DNA of 64,000 nt from Rhynchonema sp. JSB1_4 (lineage: Eukaryota; Nematoda; Chromadorea; Monhysterida; Xyalidae): positions 1 to 64,000 of the forward strand of contig JASAMV010005148.1 in NCBI GenBank assembly GCA_030248065.1, read 5' to 3'. The notes beneath the pieces were generated by a model. It searched no databases. It saw nothing but the letters and a program-made list of their open reading frames with translations, and was not told the DNA's origin. Position numbers and translations under genes: made by a program. Below are positions 26,672-38,714 of the stretch, one piece after another. Position 1 is the first letter of the stretch. The number at the start of each line of letters is the position of its first letter.

Positions 26672-29600
26672 ATGGCATTGCATCTGCTCGCCTTTCTCGC
26701 CAAATTGGTCGTCTTTCTGTCGTGCACAATCAGCAGTCTCGTCATTAGTAAGTTGCTGGCCGGGAGAGGTGGTTCACGATACCAGTTTAAATCATGATAC
26801 GTAATATTTGCATACACCGATGCTCTTGTGGACGTGGTTTCTGGTCATTATTTTTGAATTGAATCTTTTTCGACCGCTTTACCACACAAATTGTTTTTAC
26901 TCCCAACGTTTCGTGACCATCTTTACCTGCCTTGTCTTTTTTGCAGGTCTCCATTGAAAAAGTGTCCTTAGTCGGTCACGAAACGTTGGGAGTAAAAACA
27001 ATTTGTGTGGTAAAGCGGTCGAAAAAGATTCAATTCAAAAATCATGATACCATTTTTACTTCGATTTTATATCCTGCACAATCATCAACGAGTCTTAATT
27101 GTCCAATCTGTATTTGGAACAGTGCACCAAGCTGATGTTTCAACGCAGCAGTTGGCATATTGGCCAGTCTCTATGCAATAATTTCAGTAATCGATCTAAT
27201 CGGACCGACATTTCGCGGCATTCTGCACACTTTGTACGTTTGGATCAACGCCTACATCCCGCTGGGCGTTTTCATTCAATACTTGACTGCGGTGAGCGCT
27301 GGTGGCTACTGCGGGGGGTTGTTCCAAAGGTGTTGCTTGTCACATGATTATTGTAGGGCGCGTGTATAGGACTTCATAAGCCCTGGTGGAAATATTCTAC
27401 AACACATATGTACGTTTTTGTAATTGTTTCTGCATATTTCTGTCTATGGAAACATATGTACTGTAGGTCTTTGTTGGTTGCAGCCGCCTGAAGTGACCGT
27501 CCAACCAGACGAGCTCGAAACTGAAGCTGCCGAGGAGCCAACAGAACAGGAGGAAGCGTCTTCCCCTGAAACATCAGCCAAACAGGCGGCCAACGGTAGT
27601 GTGACACACGAGGGTGTTCATGCGCATTATTTTAGTTTTATGGACTTTTATTTGGTCTGATCATGATTTTTGTGTTAAAATCTCAGGTTCGATCGAAAAG
27701 TCTGAAAGTGCGGATGCCAAGGCGGAGTCAGCGGAGGAGGCCGGAGCCGAAGGGCAGGGTGGCGAAGAAGACGGCGAATCAAAGGGTCGTTCCATCCCCA
27801 CCGCTGTGCTCTACGCCATTGTGGCATTGCTCGCATTCGTGGTCAGTGTGGGGCACATTTGATGCATAAGACATAGCAAAAATAGTTCATTCAATTTCTG
27901 ATCACCAGTGTTAGTCCCAGAAATCGTCACGAAAATTCTGAATTTGGATTGCCACAAAATTGATGTCGAAAACCAGTTATAGCTCACGATATATACAAAG
28001 CGTGATTTGCAAAAACATCAATGCGCCAATGTGCCGCTGCAGGTGTACAAGTATCCGACGAGTTCGCAGTTCGTGTTGCTCGTCTGCGGCAGCTCCATTG
28101 CGTACGAGATGATCTTTGCGGAGGAATTCGGTGGCGATCATCTCAAATACTCGTTCACGTACGCGTTGAGTTTGGCCGTGTGTTTCGGCATTCTCTATGC
28201 GCCGCGCATCACACTCGTGCAAATGGGGATACTCGGTAGGTTGTTGTTGTGAAACATCACCAAGCCACACTGTTGAACCACTACGCAAGCCCTCGGTGCC
28301 CGGCCTGCTCGCGTTTCGCAGGGTCAATATAGTCACTATTAGAGAGAGCCAATAAAGCGTCGTAGAGCCAATAAATGTGCATTGATAGTACTGTTTTAAG
28401 TCGGTTCATGAGACGTTCAGTGCTGCTGCTGGGTAGAGTACGCGACCAGATGACAGGTCAGAGGAACGAGTCCTCTGCAGCCTTTATTTGGTAGTCGAAA
28501 GTCGACGGAGTCTGTCACAAAAAACTGTTGTCTCTGAGCACGAACTTCACATTCAACCACAATGTAACTTTAATGTACCCTGCCTTGATTGCCAGGAGCG
28601 TGCACATTTGCCCTGCAACAGTACGAAGCGGCACAGGAGGAGAAGCCCCGTCTGACACTGAAGAAGGCCGGCGCGCTCCTCGGCGTTTTCATCGCTTGTT
28701 ACTTTGGCTCGAAAAAATACGGAATGGCCATTTTTGCCGGTCGGTTGATGTTTGTTTCACGGACGCACAGGTTAGATATGTGCGAGATTGCGCATGAATC
28801 ACGCTGTGCGTAGGTGTGTTGGTGTTGTTGGCGACACTGGACCGCGTACGATACGAGGGTGCCTTCAACGTCACGTTCTGGTTGGCCTACACTGGTTATT
28901 GTGTGTCGATTGTGCGCTTTGCCTCGTTGGCATTGCTCACCACCACCGTGATCGGGGCACGAGCCACCGCGCAGATCGTCGCGTCCGATAATGTGCTCTG
29001 CGAACGGATCGATGCCGTACTGGGACTGTTTACGATGCCTGAATTTCAGGTTGGTTTAACTTGGAATGACTAAACGTGGCACCATGAGAGAACGCATGGT
29101 ATTCACACCCAGTTGGGTTCAAACTGCAGGTTGATCTACGCGAAATGTTGGCCATCATGAAGGACACAGTGGTGCAGACGGCACAGGGTGAGGAAGGCGA
29201 AGGAGAGGGGGAAGGTACGATGGAGGGAATGTGCCCATTAATAAAACTCAGCCCAAATTACGTCGACTAGACCAACGAAAAGGTCGGAAAAAGAACCATT
29301 CAATGTCACAGTCGTCGAGACCAATGAGCACTTTGTTTCAGGTGAAGGTGAAGGAGGAGAAGAGGAAGAAGCGGGTGGTGGCGGGGAAGAAGATGGAGAA
29401 GAACAAGGGCAAGCTGAAGCACGTAAGTACATATGTACTGCATCCACATTCCACAGTACCTATGTGGCGTATTATTTTCAAGAGAACGAAAACGGGTGTA
29501 TTAAAACGCAATGGAATTTCTGACTTGTGTTCACTTTTCAGCCGAAGGAGAAGAAGAAGGCGGGGAAGCTGCTGGGGAAGACGAAGAAGCAGGAGGAGAG

Positions 29601-30896
29601 GGAGCTGAAGGCGGTGAGTAATTGCAGAATGGTGCCGTTGTCAACTTGGGGACGGGGAAGATCATCGCTTACTGAAATCCACTCTGTCGGTCTTGTTTTG
29701 ATGACGGGACTGCTTTCAATAACGATATTTGGAGATTTATTCATGGCATGCCACTATTTTCGATGAGCCTTGTTTCATTAGGATAAACCACAAAATATCG
29801 CAAAGCAAAAAAGTTGCCTGACCGATGCATGGCCGGACCGGCTGATAACAGTGTTTAATATATCACCGAACGGCTGTTTCAGGTGAAGGTGGGGACGACG
29901 AGCCTGCCGCCGGTGGGGAAGACGGGGAAGGCGAAGGTACGAGCAGTAGCAGCCACAAGGGCGTCGAACCGGTGACATTGATGGAATACAACGAGGTCAC
30001 CACGCCACCACCGATCTCACCACGACCGAGCGTGTCCCCGGCCGTGCACCATCACCATCCAGCCATGTCCACCATTGACAGGATCGAGACTGAACTCGAA
30101 TCGCGACTCACACATTTGAGGTTGGGCTGGCTGCGTACAGTCACCTCTCGTCATAGTGACCATCCCGTCCATGCGGTGAATACTTTTGAGTAATAATCTT
30201 GATTTCTCAATGTGCTGGTGGTACAACCCCCTGATCGCTCAGTTGTGAATATTCCTTGGTAGTGACCGCGAAAACGACGGATATCTATCGAGCACTATAA
30301 AAACGGTCACTAATTTCACATGATCACTACCGGGTGTGCTACGTGTGTGATTTGATACATCGCAAAACGTCTTAATAAATTTGAATGTTTGCAGATCACT
30401 TGAGCACGAGGTGGAACGTCGACTGGAGCGAATGTTGCAAATGGAGAAGCTGGATCGCATCCAGAAGCTCGAGAGCGAAGTCGAGACCAAACTGAAGAAG
30501 ATCATCAGCATCGAAAACGAGATCGAACAGCGCCGATCGCGACGTGGCTCGGAAATGTCCAGCTCGATGCACGGAGGGGAGGACGGCGATGTGTTCCCTG
30601 AAACATCAAGGCCGGCCAGCAGAGTGAGCAAAACAGCGGCAGCACAGAAACAAGCCAATAACGCGCGGGCCTCGTTGGTGCATCAGGAGGCGCAAGTGCA
30701 GGACAGCGCTGACGAGACGACCATCAGTGAATCGTTGATAGTTGATGCCGGACTGCATTTGAACGAGGACAAGGACGGTCACGTGACCCAAGTGGAGGAG
30801 CTGACGGAGGAAGGCGGCGGAGAAGTGGAGGAGGAGCAGGAGAAACAATGGGAGGAACAGAATGAAGATGTAGAAATTGAAGAGGAAGAAGAATAA
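26672..30896 (+). CDS. Unrecognised polytopic membrane protein with acidic coiled-coil tail
   Basis: I do not recognise this family. Twelve exons join in frame to about 678 residues: 26672-26747, 27149-27291, 27484-27595, 27687-27841, 28043-28235, 28596-28739, 28814-29049, 29130-29214, 29342-29422, 29542-29613, 29883-30120 and 30395-30896. The start is ATG at 26672 (MALHLLAFLAKL), a hydrophobic first helix. About nine or ten hydrophobic segments lie in the first 345 residues, interrupted after the third by a roughly 70-residue Glu-rich loop. Then come three small exons coding almost only Glu/Gly (GEGEGGEEEEAGGGG style), a Ser/Pro/His linker, a heptad-like coiled coil (LEHEVERRLERMLQMEKL) and a Glu-rich end. 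The layout suggests a membrane-anchored scaffold or a cation-handling protein. That is inference only. Confidence 0.8.
26851..27041. repeat. Perfect 68-bp inverted repeat (hairpin) in an intron
   Basis: Arms at 26851-26918 and 26974-27041 are exact reverse complements, with a 55-bp loop. The left arm begins TTTTTGAATTGAATC and ends CGTTTCGTGACC. It lies in intron 1 of the 26672-30896 gene. The loop holds a splice-acceptor-like TTTTTTGCAG. No obvious target-site duplication is seen. Confidence 0.97.
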
Positions 30897-30897
30897 A
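30892..30897 (+). terminator. Polyadenylation signal overlapping the stop codon
   Basis: AATAAA includes the TAA stop codon of the membrane-protein gene. If used, the 3' UTR would be only some 15-30 bases. A more distal signal was not identified. Confidence 0.35.
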
Positions 30898-31793
30898 AGA
30901 GGCTCTTTCTTTTTAAGACAGATCATTATTTGGTGCACGTTAGATACGGTTGAATCTCATGTACCAGAAATTTTATATTTTTTTGGACCGAATCTCGACA
31001 TCCAAAAAATACAAAGTCATGTATTACACGTATTACGCGCTGGTGTTTCCCCCGTGAAGGACAGCTTCCCAGTGCGCCCCGTCGGTCGGTTATCTTTCAT
31101 AATTCGCATTCGCTAGCTCCAATTTGGAGTTTTACCTGTATATTTTCGCTGATGCGCTTGTGCCTCTATACACTGATTGATTTCATTTCTTGCACGACAA
31201 TTTTGCGCCGTTTTTTCTTTTCTATTTTTGATGTGGGTATTTGTTATCGTTTTTCGATTGTGATTTGAACATAACACGATATTTTGACATGTCGCATACA
31301 CGCAATGAAACATCATGACCTCGAAAATTGTCAGGAATGACAAAACGGTGAAACGAGTCCGTGACATGATACGTGATTCTGTTGTCACTCAAATGAAAGA
31401 AGAAACATTTTATTCCTGACTGAAGTTACTGTTTTTGGCTTGTAAAGCACATAAGAATCACTGGAAATATGGACAATCAGATCAAATCGAAACAGGGCAT
31501 TGAAAATGATTGTACGAAACCAAAAAACTTCGTCAAGTTCAGCAGCACTCAAAACACGACGTCACGAATGCAGCGCTGGTGAAATAGGACAACGGTTCAT
31601 GCTGGGCTTAAACACGACACGACTGACCTGGCGAGCCTCAAACGTTTTTTTGCCAAGCACACGTGTCCTTCATTCTCGGCAAAGCTCATTTGGCGTAAAA
31701 CTTCTGTGACGACATTATGGCAGTAGTAGTTTAGATCGAATGATCGCAATCACAATGTTCAAATGTCCAAATGCACAAATGCGCAACTGTCTG

Positions 31794-33422
31794 CTAATCG
31801 TCCCCACTTCCCATTGGTCGTTGTGTGAGCTGAATCTTCTGTTCAACGCCGTATTTGAAGTTGCAAGTGCCCCTCGTCTCCACACACACTTGTCCGTCGA
31901 CAATCCTGAACCCAGTCAGGCCTCGCTGCAGTTCGCGCGTGAGAATGTCCTTCACATCACCCTCTATGATCGTCACCAGTTCGTTGTTTTCTCGTAGATT
32001 CGTCACCGTCACAATGACCCTGCCGTGGAATCGAGTCTCCATCTTGAACGCACCCTGACGCTGTGCCTCTGTGATCACCAACTCAGCAACGGTCTCCGTG
32101 TTGGGAGGCACTTTCACAAGATTGTCCACGCCCCAGGTCATTTCCTGAAATGTGTGCCTTGCGTGCAACCAATGCTTCATTTTTCCAGAAACACTAACGA
32201 GAGGGTATGAAAATATTACGTGAGAACGGACCGACTTATGGTTGAGCTCATCTGTGCAGTATTTCTTTGGAAGAATAGAAACAAAATGCCCAAACTCTTG
32301 CTAATGCGTGTATACTGTACCTCTTCAATAGTGTCCTCGCCAATATTGACTAACGAAACTTCACGTTTGAAGCCCGCGTTCGCTTCGGCTATTTCTTCGG
32401 GCAGTTTTAGACCGAGTGAAAACTCCATACCACGGGAGAAGCCCTTTTCGATGCAGACCTGGAAAGCGAACATTGCTGTCAACCTTGACTTGTTTATGTA
32501 TGTACAATTACGGTCGGTATCAAACTCAATGACCGGATCTGCCCTACTACTAAGGTTAAATTTAATTATTATTTACTATATTCTTTATTCGCCGAGACTG
32601 ATGGGGATATAAGCCGAGCAACAGCTCACCGTGGCAGCCGATCGCGTAGTGCGTTCAGTTTTGAAGCTGTACTCCTGCTCCTGAGCGGTCGAATTGCGGA
32701 ATATGGTCTTGAAGAGAACTTGCGGCTGGATTCGGGGCGCGGACGGACCTGAAAGGGTGCTTGGATCACCACTTTGATTTGAAAGATTGATCTTTGCAAG
32801 CCTTAGTCCCTTACCATTACCAGGCCAAATAATACGTTGTGATTACTAACCACTTGTCTTGTGACGTTGCATTTTTGCTGTATGACAAATATAAGTTGTA
32901 AGCTAACTACCCTCGTTGTAGGTCGTAACACCAGTACGGTATGATACTGACATTTGGCGGGAATGGTGGTGTAAGATCAGACTCAGCCATGACAATGGTT
33001 GACGTGCGTGAACGCATTGAACCTATAAACATCGAGCGGTCGACGAACCTGATGCAGCGCCCCCCTTCCTCGAGTCACTGGCCATCCACGGGATCATGTC
33101 GTATGTCGGATCGCCAAAATGGAAACGAACTCGATTCCAGTTGATGTTGAATTGAAGGAACTCCTTCGCAATGCGACCTGACCGAATAGAGAGAATGACT
33201 TTCGCAATCTGTGGACAGTCTGACTGACTGATTTTATCTAGCATTGAACAAACACTGCATGATACCATGGGAGGAGGTGTCCTTCCAAGTACAGGATGGC
33301 CCAAAAGTTCACCACCCAATCCAACCTTGTTCCTTGCTCTTTGTCGCATCGAACATCTCTTTCGCCCATCGCAGAATCAACAGTTCAAGATCCGGAATCT
33401 GACTTTGCGCCGATGAGGCCAT
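31794..33422 (-). CDS. Aerolysin / ETX-MTX2-like beta-pore-forming protein (putative)
   Basis: Five exons, 33422-33326, 33219-33049, about 32750-32630, 32458-32321 and 32144-31794, give about 295 residues. The start ATG at 33422 follows stop-free sequence that looks untranslated; no signal peptide is visible, so export, if any, would be unconventional. The C-terminal two thirds resemble the aerolysin-fold pore-forming module: alternating Ser/Thr strands around an amphipathic segment, a Trp-containing strand, a VPPNTETVAEL turn-and-strand, and a following Gly-containing strand. The N-terminal 90 residues are helical and unrecognised. Such proteins occur in animals as venom, digestive or innate-immune effectors; nothing here says which. 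Assignment rests on pattern, not alignment. The frame is intact throughout. Confidence 0.55.
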
Positions 33423-33686
33423 TTTGATATGTGCCGGCGATTTCTTTGGGTCGGAATCGGGCTGCTGCAAAGTAAAATTGGGTACACACGTGAATAGACG
33501 AAAAGGAATGTCATATAAATGAGACACCGTTCACATGAAGCCTGCAGAACTGATCCCGATTGTCCAATGTTCTGGCATTGAACGATGATTTCAATACATA
33601 ATCATTAGGTGGGAAAATTAGTTGCTGACACAGCTCACGGGTAATAAAACTAAACAAAAAAAAACAAAGCAACAACCCACACAACA

Positions 33687-33735
33687 CACCCAACCACCAC
33701 CAACCCCCCCCACAAAACCCCCCCAACCCCCCCCC

Positions 33736-33773
<38 letters not shown>
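33687..33773. repeat. Poly-C tract
   Basis: A G-free C-rich stretch ends in an uninterrupted run of about 36 C just before 33774. It lies upstream of the minus-strand pore-forming-like gene, so that gene's strand reads it as poly-G. Confidence 0.95.
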
Positions 33774-34019
33774 TATGGCATATTTGCCGTTTTCTCTGGT
33801 AACCAGGAGACATGCCTTGGAAAATGGCATGCGAAAATACATAACCAGCAACAGCTGGCGTTGTACTCATACTACAGAACCGAAGGTTCTTGGTCAACGT
33901 TGCTTGATGCGCCAAGTACCTGTTTCGTTTGAAAATCAAACTTATGCAAAAAAGCCGATCAATAGCTCACCGTTAGCGAATCACTGGCGGCGCACGTTGA
34001 TAACGCACATCCCATAACA

Positions 34020-37000
34020 GATTTGAGTGAATCACAATTATTGATTGATCGACTTCACACCTGGAATGTACAGTGTCTGGATTTGGTTCTGGAACACATT
34101 GGTACGGTTGATAGTGTATAGTCATTGAGGTTTGAAACTACAACAGTTATGGCAACGGTATCCGCTACGCACATCGCATGGAACTCGATTGATAGGGGCG
34201 GAACTAACACTTCCAGCTGTATGCTACCATTTGATGCTTTTTTTATCACCCAAGAACTACAGTTCTGAATCTCAGCCATCAAACCGCTGTTCTTGTGTCA
34301 ATATTTGGATACGCTGCTGCGCGCCTCTGCACGAATATTCCGACACCAAAACTGAATACTGTATAAAATCGAAAAATGCAATATGGCGCCGCTGCCGTCC
34401 ATAAAACAGGACACTCTGTGGCTATACGTTCAAAACAGTTGCCCAGAGGTACGTATATGTTACCACCCGACCGAACGTTTCCTACATAAGTTCAGTACAT
34501 CCGCTATGGAATGCCGACGTAATTTATGACTTTTTTGAGATTTTCGCTAACGTCGACCAGACACAAAAATCATATGAAAACCTTTAAGTCAGTGAAAGTT
34601 CACTCTCAAGTTTTGTTTTTCTGTTTCTACATGAGCGTGTGCTACTAAAGGCTTATTCATGTAACTGTCCACTTTACACATTTTATTGCGCGAAAAATGC
34701 ACATACTGAAATGTATTAGGCGACTAATTGAAAATTCCTCTGCACATGTGGTGGCGCAATGAGGGAATATTATCTGGAAATTGTTGGGTGACGCACTTTA
34801 TGCGCGTGCTACAAGGTGACACAAATGTTGTACTGCGGTGCGGCCTGCGGTTGTACCCATTAAATCCCGATCTTCCGACGGTTGCTACGCAGCGAAAGGC
34901 GGAAATTTAGTTCACGCTCGCTTGAATTTCATTCCCAAACAAGCGCATTTCCTGTGACCAAACGCAAAAGTGCCGCAATACCGCGCACCACACACTTCTT
35001 ATGAAAAATGACCAAAATATCCAAACTATATCCAGAACACCAGCCTAAACGTTCAGCAGCCTTATCCGCGAGTGTGCACATGTGCGTAATATGAAGCTAA
35101 TAACATTCTCATTTCGCTTACAAACCGCTCATACGTATCACAAACCCGGGATAGCAAGCAAGCAATACAAGCGTGACCGAGTTATATGCGCATATGCAGT
35201 ATACATATAGCTGGGTTCACTAACAAGCTTACATATATGCACAAGCTGAAAACTAGCAACAAACAGCACACCACGTCAGGCATGACTGTGACATGAATCC
35301 ATGGCAGACACCGTACAGTTCCACAGGACCCTCTCGCATGTACATACAAAGACAGAACCGAAACCTTGTAGTCAGACAAGGCCCGTCAGTCGCAGAGCCC
35401 GCATAGTTGCAAGCCCACCGCAGTTTGTGTGATAGGGGCAAGGGTATGGATTTCAACAAGTGTGCGACTGTAAGCTGGAACTAATGAATGATTGATGCCC
35501 ACAGTAGCGTATGACACTATATATGACATCGACATTGACAGGCGTTGCTGGCTGTGGCGTGACATTGCATACTTGAAGAACTCGTGGTAATTTATCGAAA
35601 ATGTTGAAAATGCCTGAGAAACCCGCCTGCAAAACCAAAGTCGATGCAGTGCCCCTGCGGTGCAGAGTTTGCTTTGAGCCGTGAAAACATGTCATGCAGC
35701 ACAAAACCGACATCAATACCCTTTCAACACAATGGCAATCGGACTGAGGTGATAATCAGTGATGTATATGTACGTAGTTGGGGTCGGGTTGGGGGCATTA
35801 CCTCAGATAGGTTGCTCGAGCTACGAAATCCCATACCCCCAAATCGCCTGAAACCCCCAAAATTCCAAAATTTGCCAGGTATTAGCTGGCTCTAGGTGGC
35901 CCTCGCCAGCTAAAAAAGTACATCACTGGTGATGAGATCTTTGACAACAAGAATTAAGGAAAGATCACTTGCGGCCAAGCACACTGCAAATCAGGAACGC
36001 TTGAGTGCTTTAACACACGACACTTTCAAGACGTGTGATGTATTGAAACGGATAACACGCTTCGATCACTGATAAGGGACAAATTACCCTAATTTCACAC
36101 CTTCCCGCTCATGTCAAAAGATTCAGTGCCGACTGCCTATAGGTACAGATTTTATGTATATAGTTTATGGATGATCGCTATTTCGGAAACGAAACCGGAT
36201 TAAAAATTGTTTGGCTGAAGTAGTGTTATGAATTTTCAGGTGATTTGGTTGACGATGTATCTTGATTATGTTTCAAGCGCTAACCCAATCACATAGTTGG
36301 AAAATAAAACCACACAACTGCAGTACATGTTATACTTTGCACCTGTGTTACGTACACAAGAACAAAATGGGCTGTGGATGCTGTCGTTAACGCGTAATTT
36401 GTTGTCAGTTTTGTCAAAATGTAGCGTGACCAGCCGTCACTTTGTGCTTGCTGCACAGGCCTAATCCAATCACTGCTAATTTCCCGTGACTGCGGTCAAA
36501 CTCACACACACACAACACACTGCGCCCTTGAATGACTAACTGATGATGGGAAATTTGTTGTACAACAACCGCTTTGTTATTTACATTGAACAACCGTTGC
36601 ATAATCTTAGAGGTATTCCGATAAAGTTGGAAGAGCTTAATGTGAAGCTCCTGTAAATAAAATTTCAAATAAATTCACGTTCACAGAAAATGAATAAACA
36701 TAATGGCCTGGTGACGTGCTACCTTGATGATTTATCCCGTTATTTTATGAACGAACGTCCTAACTTTTTCAGACTTTGAGTTGTCAGAGACAAAATGAAT
36801 ATACTGTAGCTCACAAGATGGGTATACAGTATAGCAAAGAGCACCTTTAATACAGTATTACTGACGCTACATCATGGTATCGTATTCATGTTTGTTCAAC
36901 TTACGGAAAAAAGAAGGCAACCGCCAGCAGGCACCCACACACACAGGCACGAAAAGAAGAGCCAACCCCGGCGGGCAACAAGACCAAGGGTCCGAGAAGG

Positions 37001-38530
37001 GGTACGATGTAAGCTTTCGTGGAAGCAGCATGGTTGTTTGGGCGAACATAATACGAAAGACAAGCAGCAAACAAGCGCATTACGGGCAAGCGGCGTGGAG
37101 CAACCTGTCTGTTTGATAGCAAAGTGTTGTGCGCATGTGCACGTGGGGCCAGGCCAGAGACCCACCTATTGAATTCGATTACACCTTGGCATGCGTGGCC
37201 GCCAATGCGTGAATGGTGGTTTGAGGTATTGGGGACGGCATTTGACACGCTTCATCACAGCATATCGTCAAGACTTTGATTTGATCGCAACACGCAAAAC
37301 ACAGGTTAATGCAAAATTGTCCGAAACAAGCGGGATGAACATAAAACCAGCGATGCTTTTGAACATTTCGTGTTTATGGCTGGGGCGTTGGTATCGCTCA
37401 ATCTGTATACCTATTATACATACATGAAGCTGCTTTTAGAGTGCCGGTGTGCGTTCAAGCTTTGATACGCATTTCAGACGCGAGATTAAATTTTTTTAAA
37501 ACCACGGTAATTTTGGCTGAATTTTTATAATTTGCATCTAACGACCAGACCGATTTGAATTGGGATGAGCAAATTAGAAGAGCACTAAGTGCCGACACAG
37601 AAAAAGAGGCGCCTGGAGCATCACAACTTTGAAACACGTGTTTAAACGACTGCGTTGTGACCTAAGCACAACAAACGCGTCCAATCATCGGGTGTATCGT
37701 TGCACTGTGACTCTTGTCTATGTGTTCAATAACAAACTGTTGTCTCGTTTCACAGTATGCAGTTGTTCCCGCATTACTCAGCTTTGTGGCCAAAACTTCT
37801 GCTGTTTAGGTATGGATCCATCTTTGCCTGGTCTGTGTGTGCATACAATGTGGCCTTCGGAAGCGTACGGGTGCCGTAAAATTGCGAACACACCAGCACA
37901 AAGTGCACGGCCGTTGAACGCATTCAGTTAGACACGAAATGGCACCCACTTGGCCCTGTTGTCGGTGGCGATACGGTAGCCATACAACTGCATATCACGT
38001 GACAGTTCCAGCGCGTGATCGTATAAATGGGGCCGAGCGTTTTGTCACGACCCATCCGTGAAAGCAGGGGCAGGCTTGTTTCAAGTCAAGGGCCGCTCGG
38101 GGAATACATTTTCGGAAAGTGGACGCGCGCCGCAGCCAAAATGAAGCCGTGAGAATACCACACACGGCGATGCATGCAGTCATGCAAACTAAAGGTAACA
38201 TGACGGGAGGAATAAGAACCGGAACAGAACCCGAAGAACCCTCTTCATTGTTCATCTGGGGATAAAAGACATGGTCAGTGGTTGGTTGTTATCTTTAGCT
38301 TAGTATTAGATTTGGTCTGGAGAAGGGCAGGGTTCGATGAAAATTTGGAAGATGACAGATAAATCCGGGTTTTTGTGATACATACAAGCTGTTTTCTATT
38401 ACAACTATGCATTCAAGAAAAGCTTGCCAACTAGTGCAATACTCTAACCGGCAGGGAGGCTATTAAAAATTGCTGCGCCATCATCATTGCGCAAATATTT
38501 TTACAATACAGTACGCCAATTGAATTAAAC
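34020..38530. other. Long intergenic region
   Basis: About 4.5 kb with no recognised gene. The only reading frame of note is at 37995-38255 (minus), listed separately. Stretches near 36870-37250 are open on both strands without domain content. Confidence 0.5.
37995..38255 (-). CDS. Possible small single-pass membrane protein exon
   Basis: An 86-codon frame begins MNNEEGSSGS, has one clear transmembrane helix (LPLVCMTACIAVCGILTASFW) followed by basic and Cys-containing residues, and ends in a stop. The ATG comes directly after an AG that could be a splice acceptor, so it may be the last exon of a larger type I protein. No family recognised and no upstream exon found. Confidence 0.22.
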   Translation of the reverse strand: MNNEEGSSGSVPVLIPPVMLPLVCMTACIAVCGILTASFWLRRASTFRKCIPRAALDLKQACPCFHGWVVTKRSAPFIRSRAGTVT

Positions 38531-38538
38531 GTTGTGTA

Positions 38539-38544
38539 TTTATT
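38539..38544 (-). terminator. Polyadenylation signal of the SLC34 gene
   Basis: AATAAA on the minus strand, 171 bp downstream of the SLC34 stop codon. Confidence 0.5.
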
Positions 38545-38714
38545 TTCTGCGAATCATGGACACATCTAAAACGATGAAAATCAATAACAATACCACACGT
38601 AGTGCAAGGATAAAACCGGTTCCTACTGTAACTGGTGATGTTGGCACATTTCATGAACCAAATAATGATTGATACAAATTTCGAGAATAATGAAAACAGT
38701 CACATCACAATCGA

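Noticed and set aside
33511..33939. Gly-run or Pro-run proteins across the poly-C tract
   Set aside because: Homopolymer artefact.
36867..37250. Several 80-115 codon frames on both strands
   Set aside because: Mutually overlapping frames without domains or splice support.
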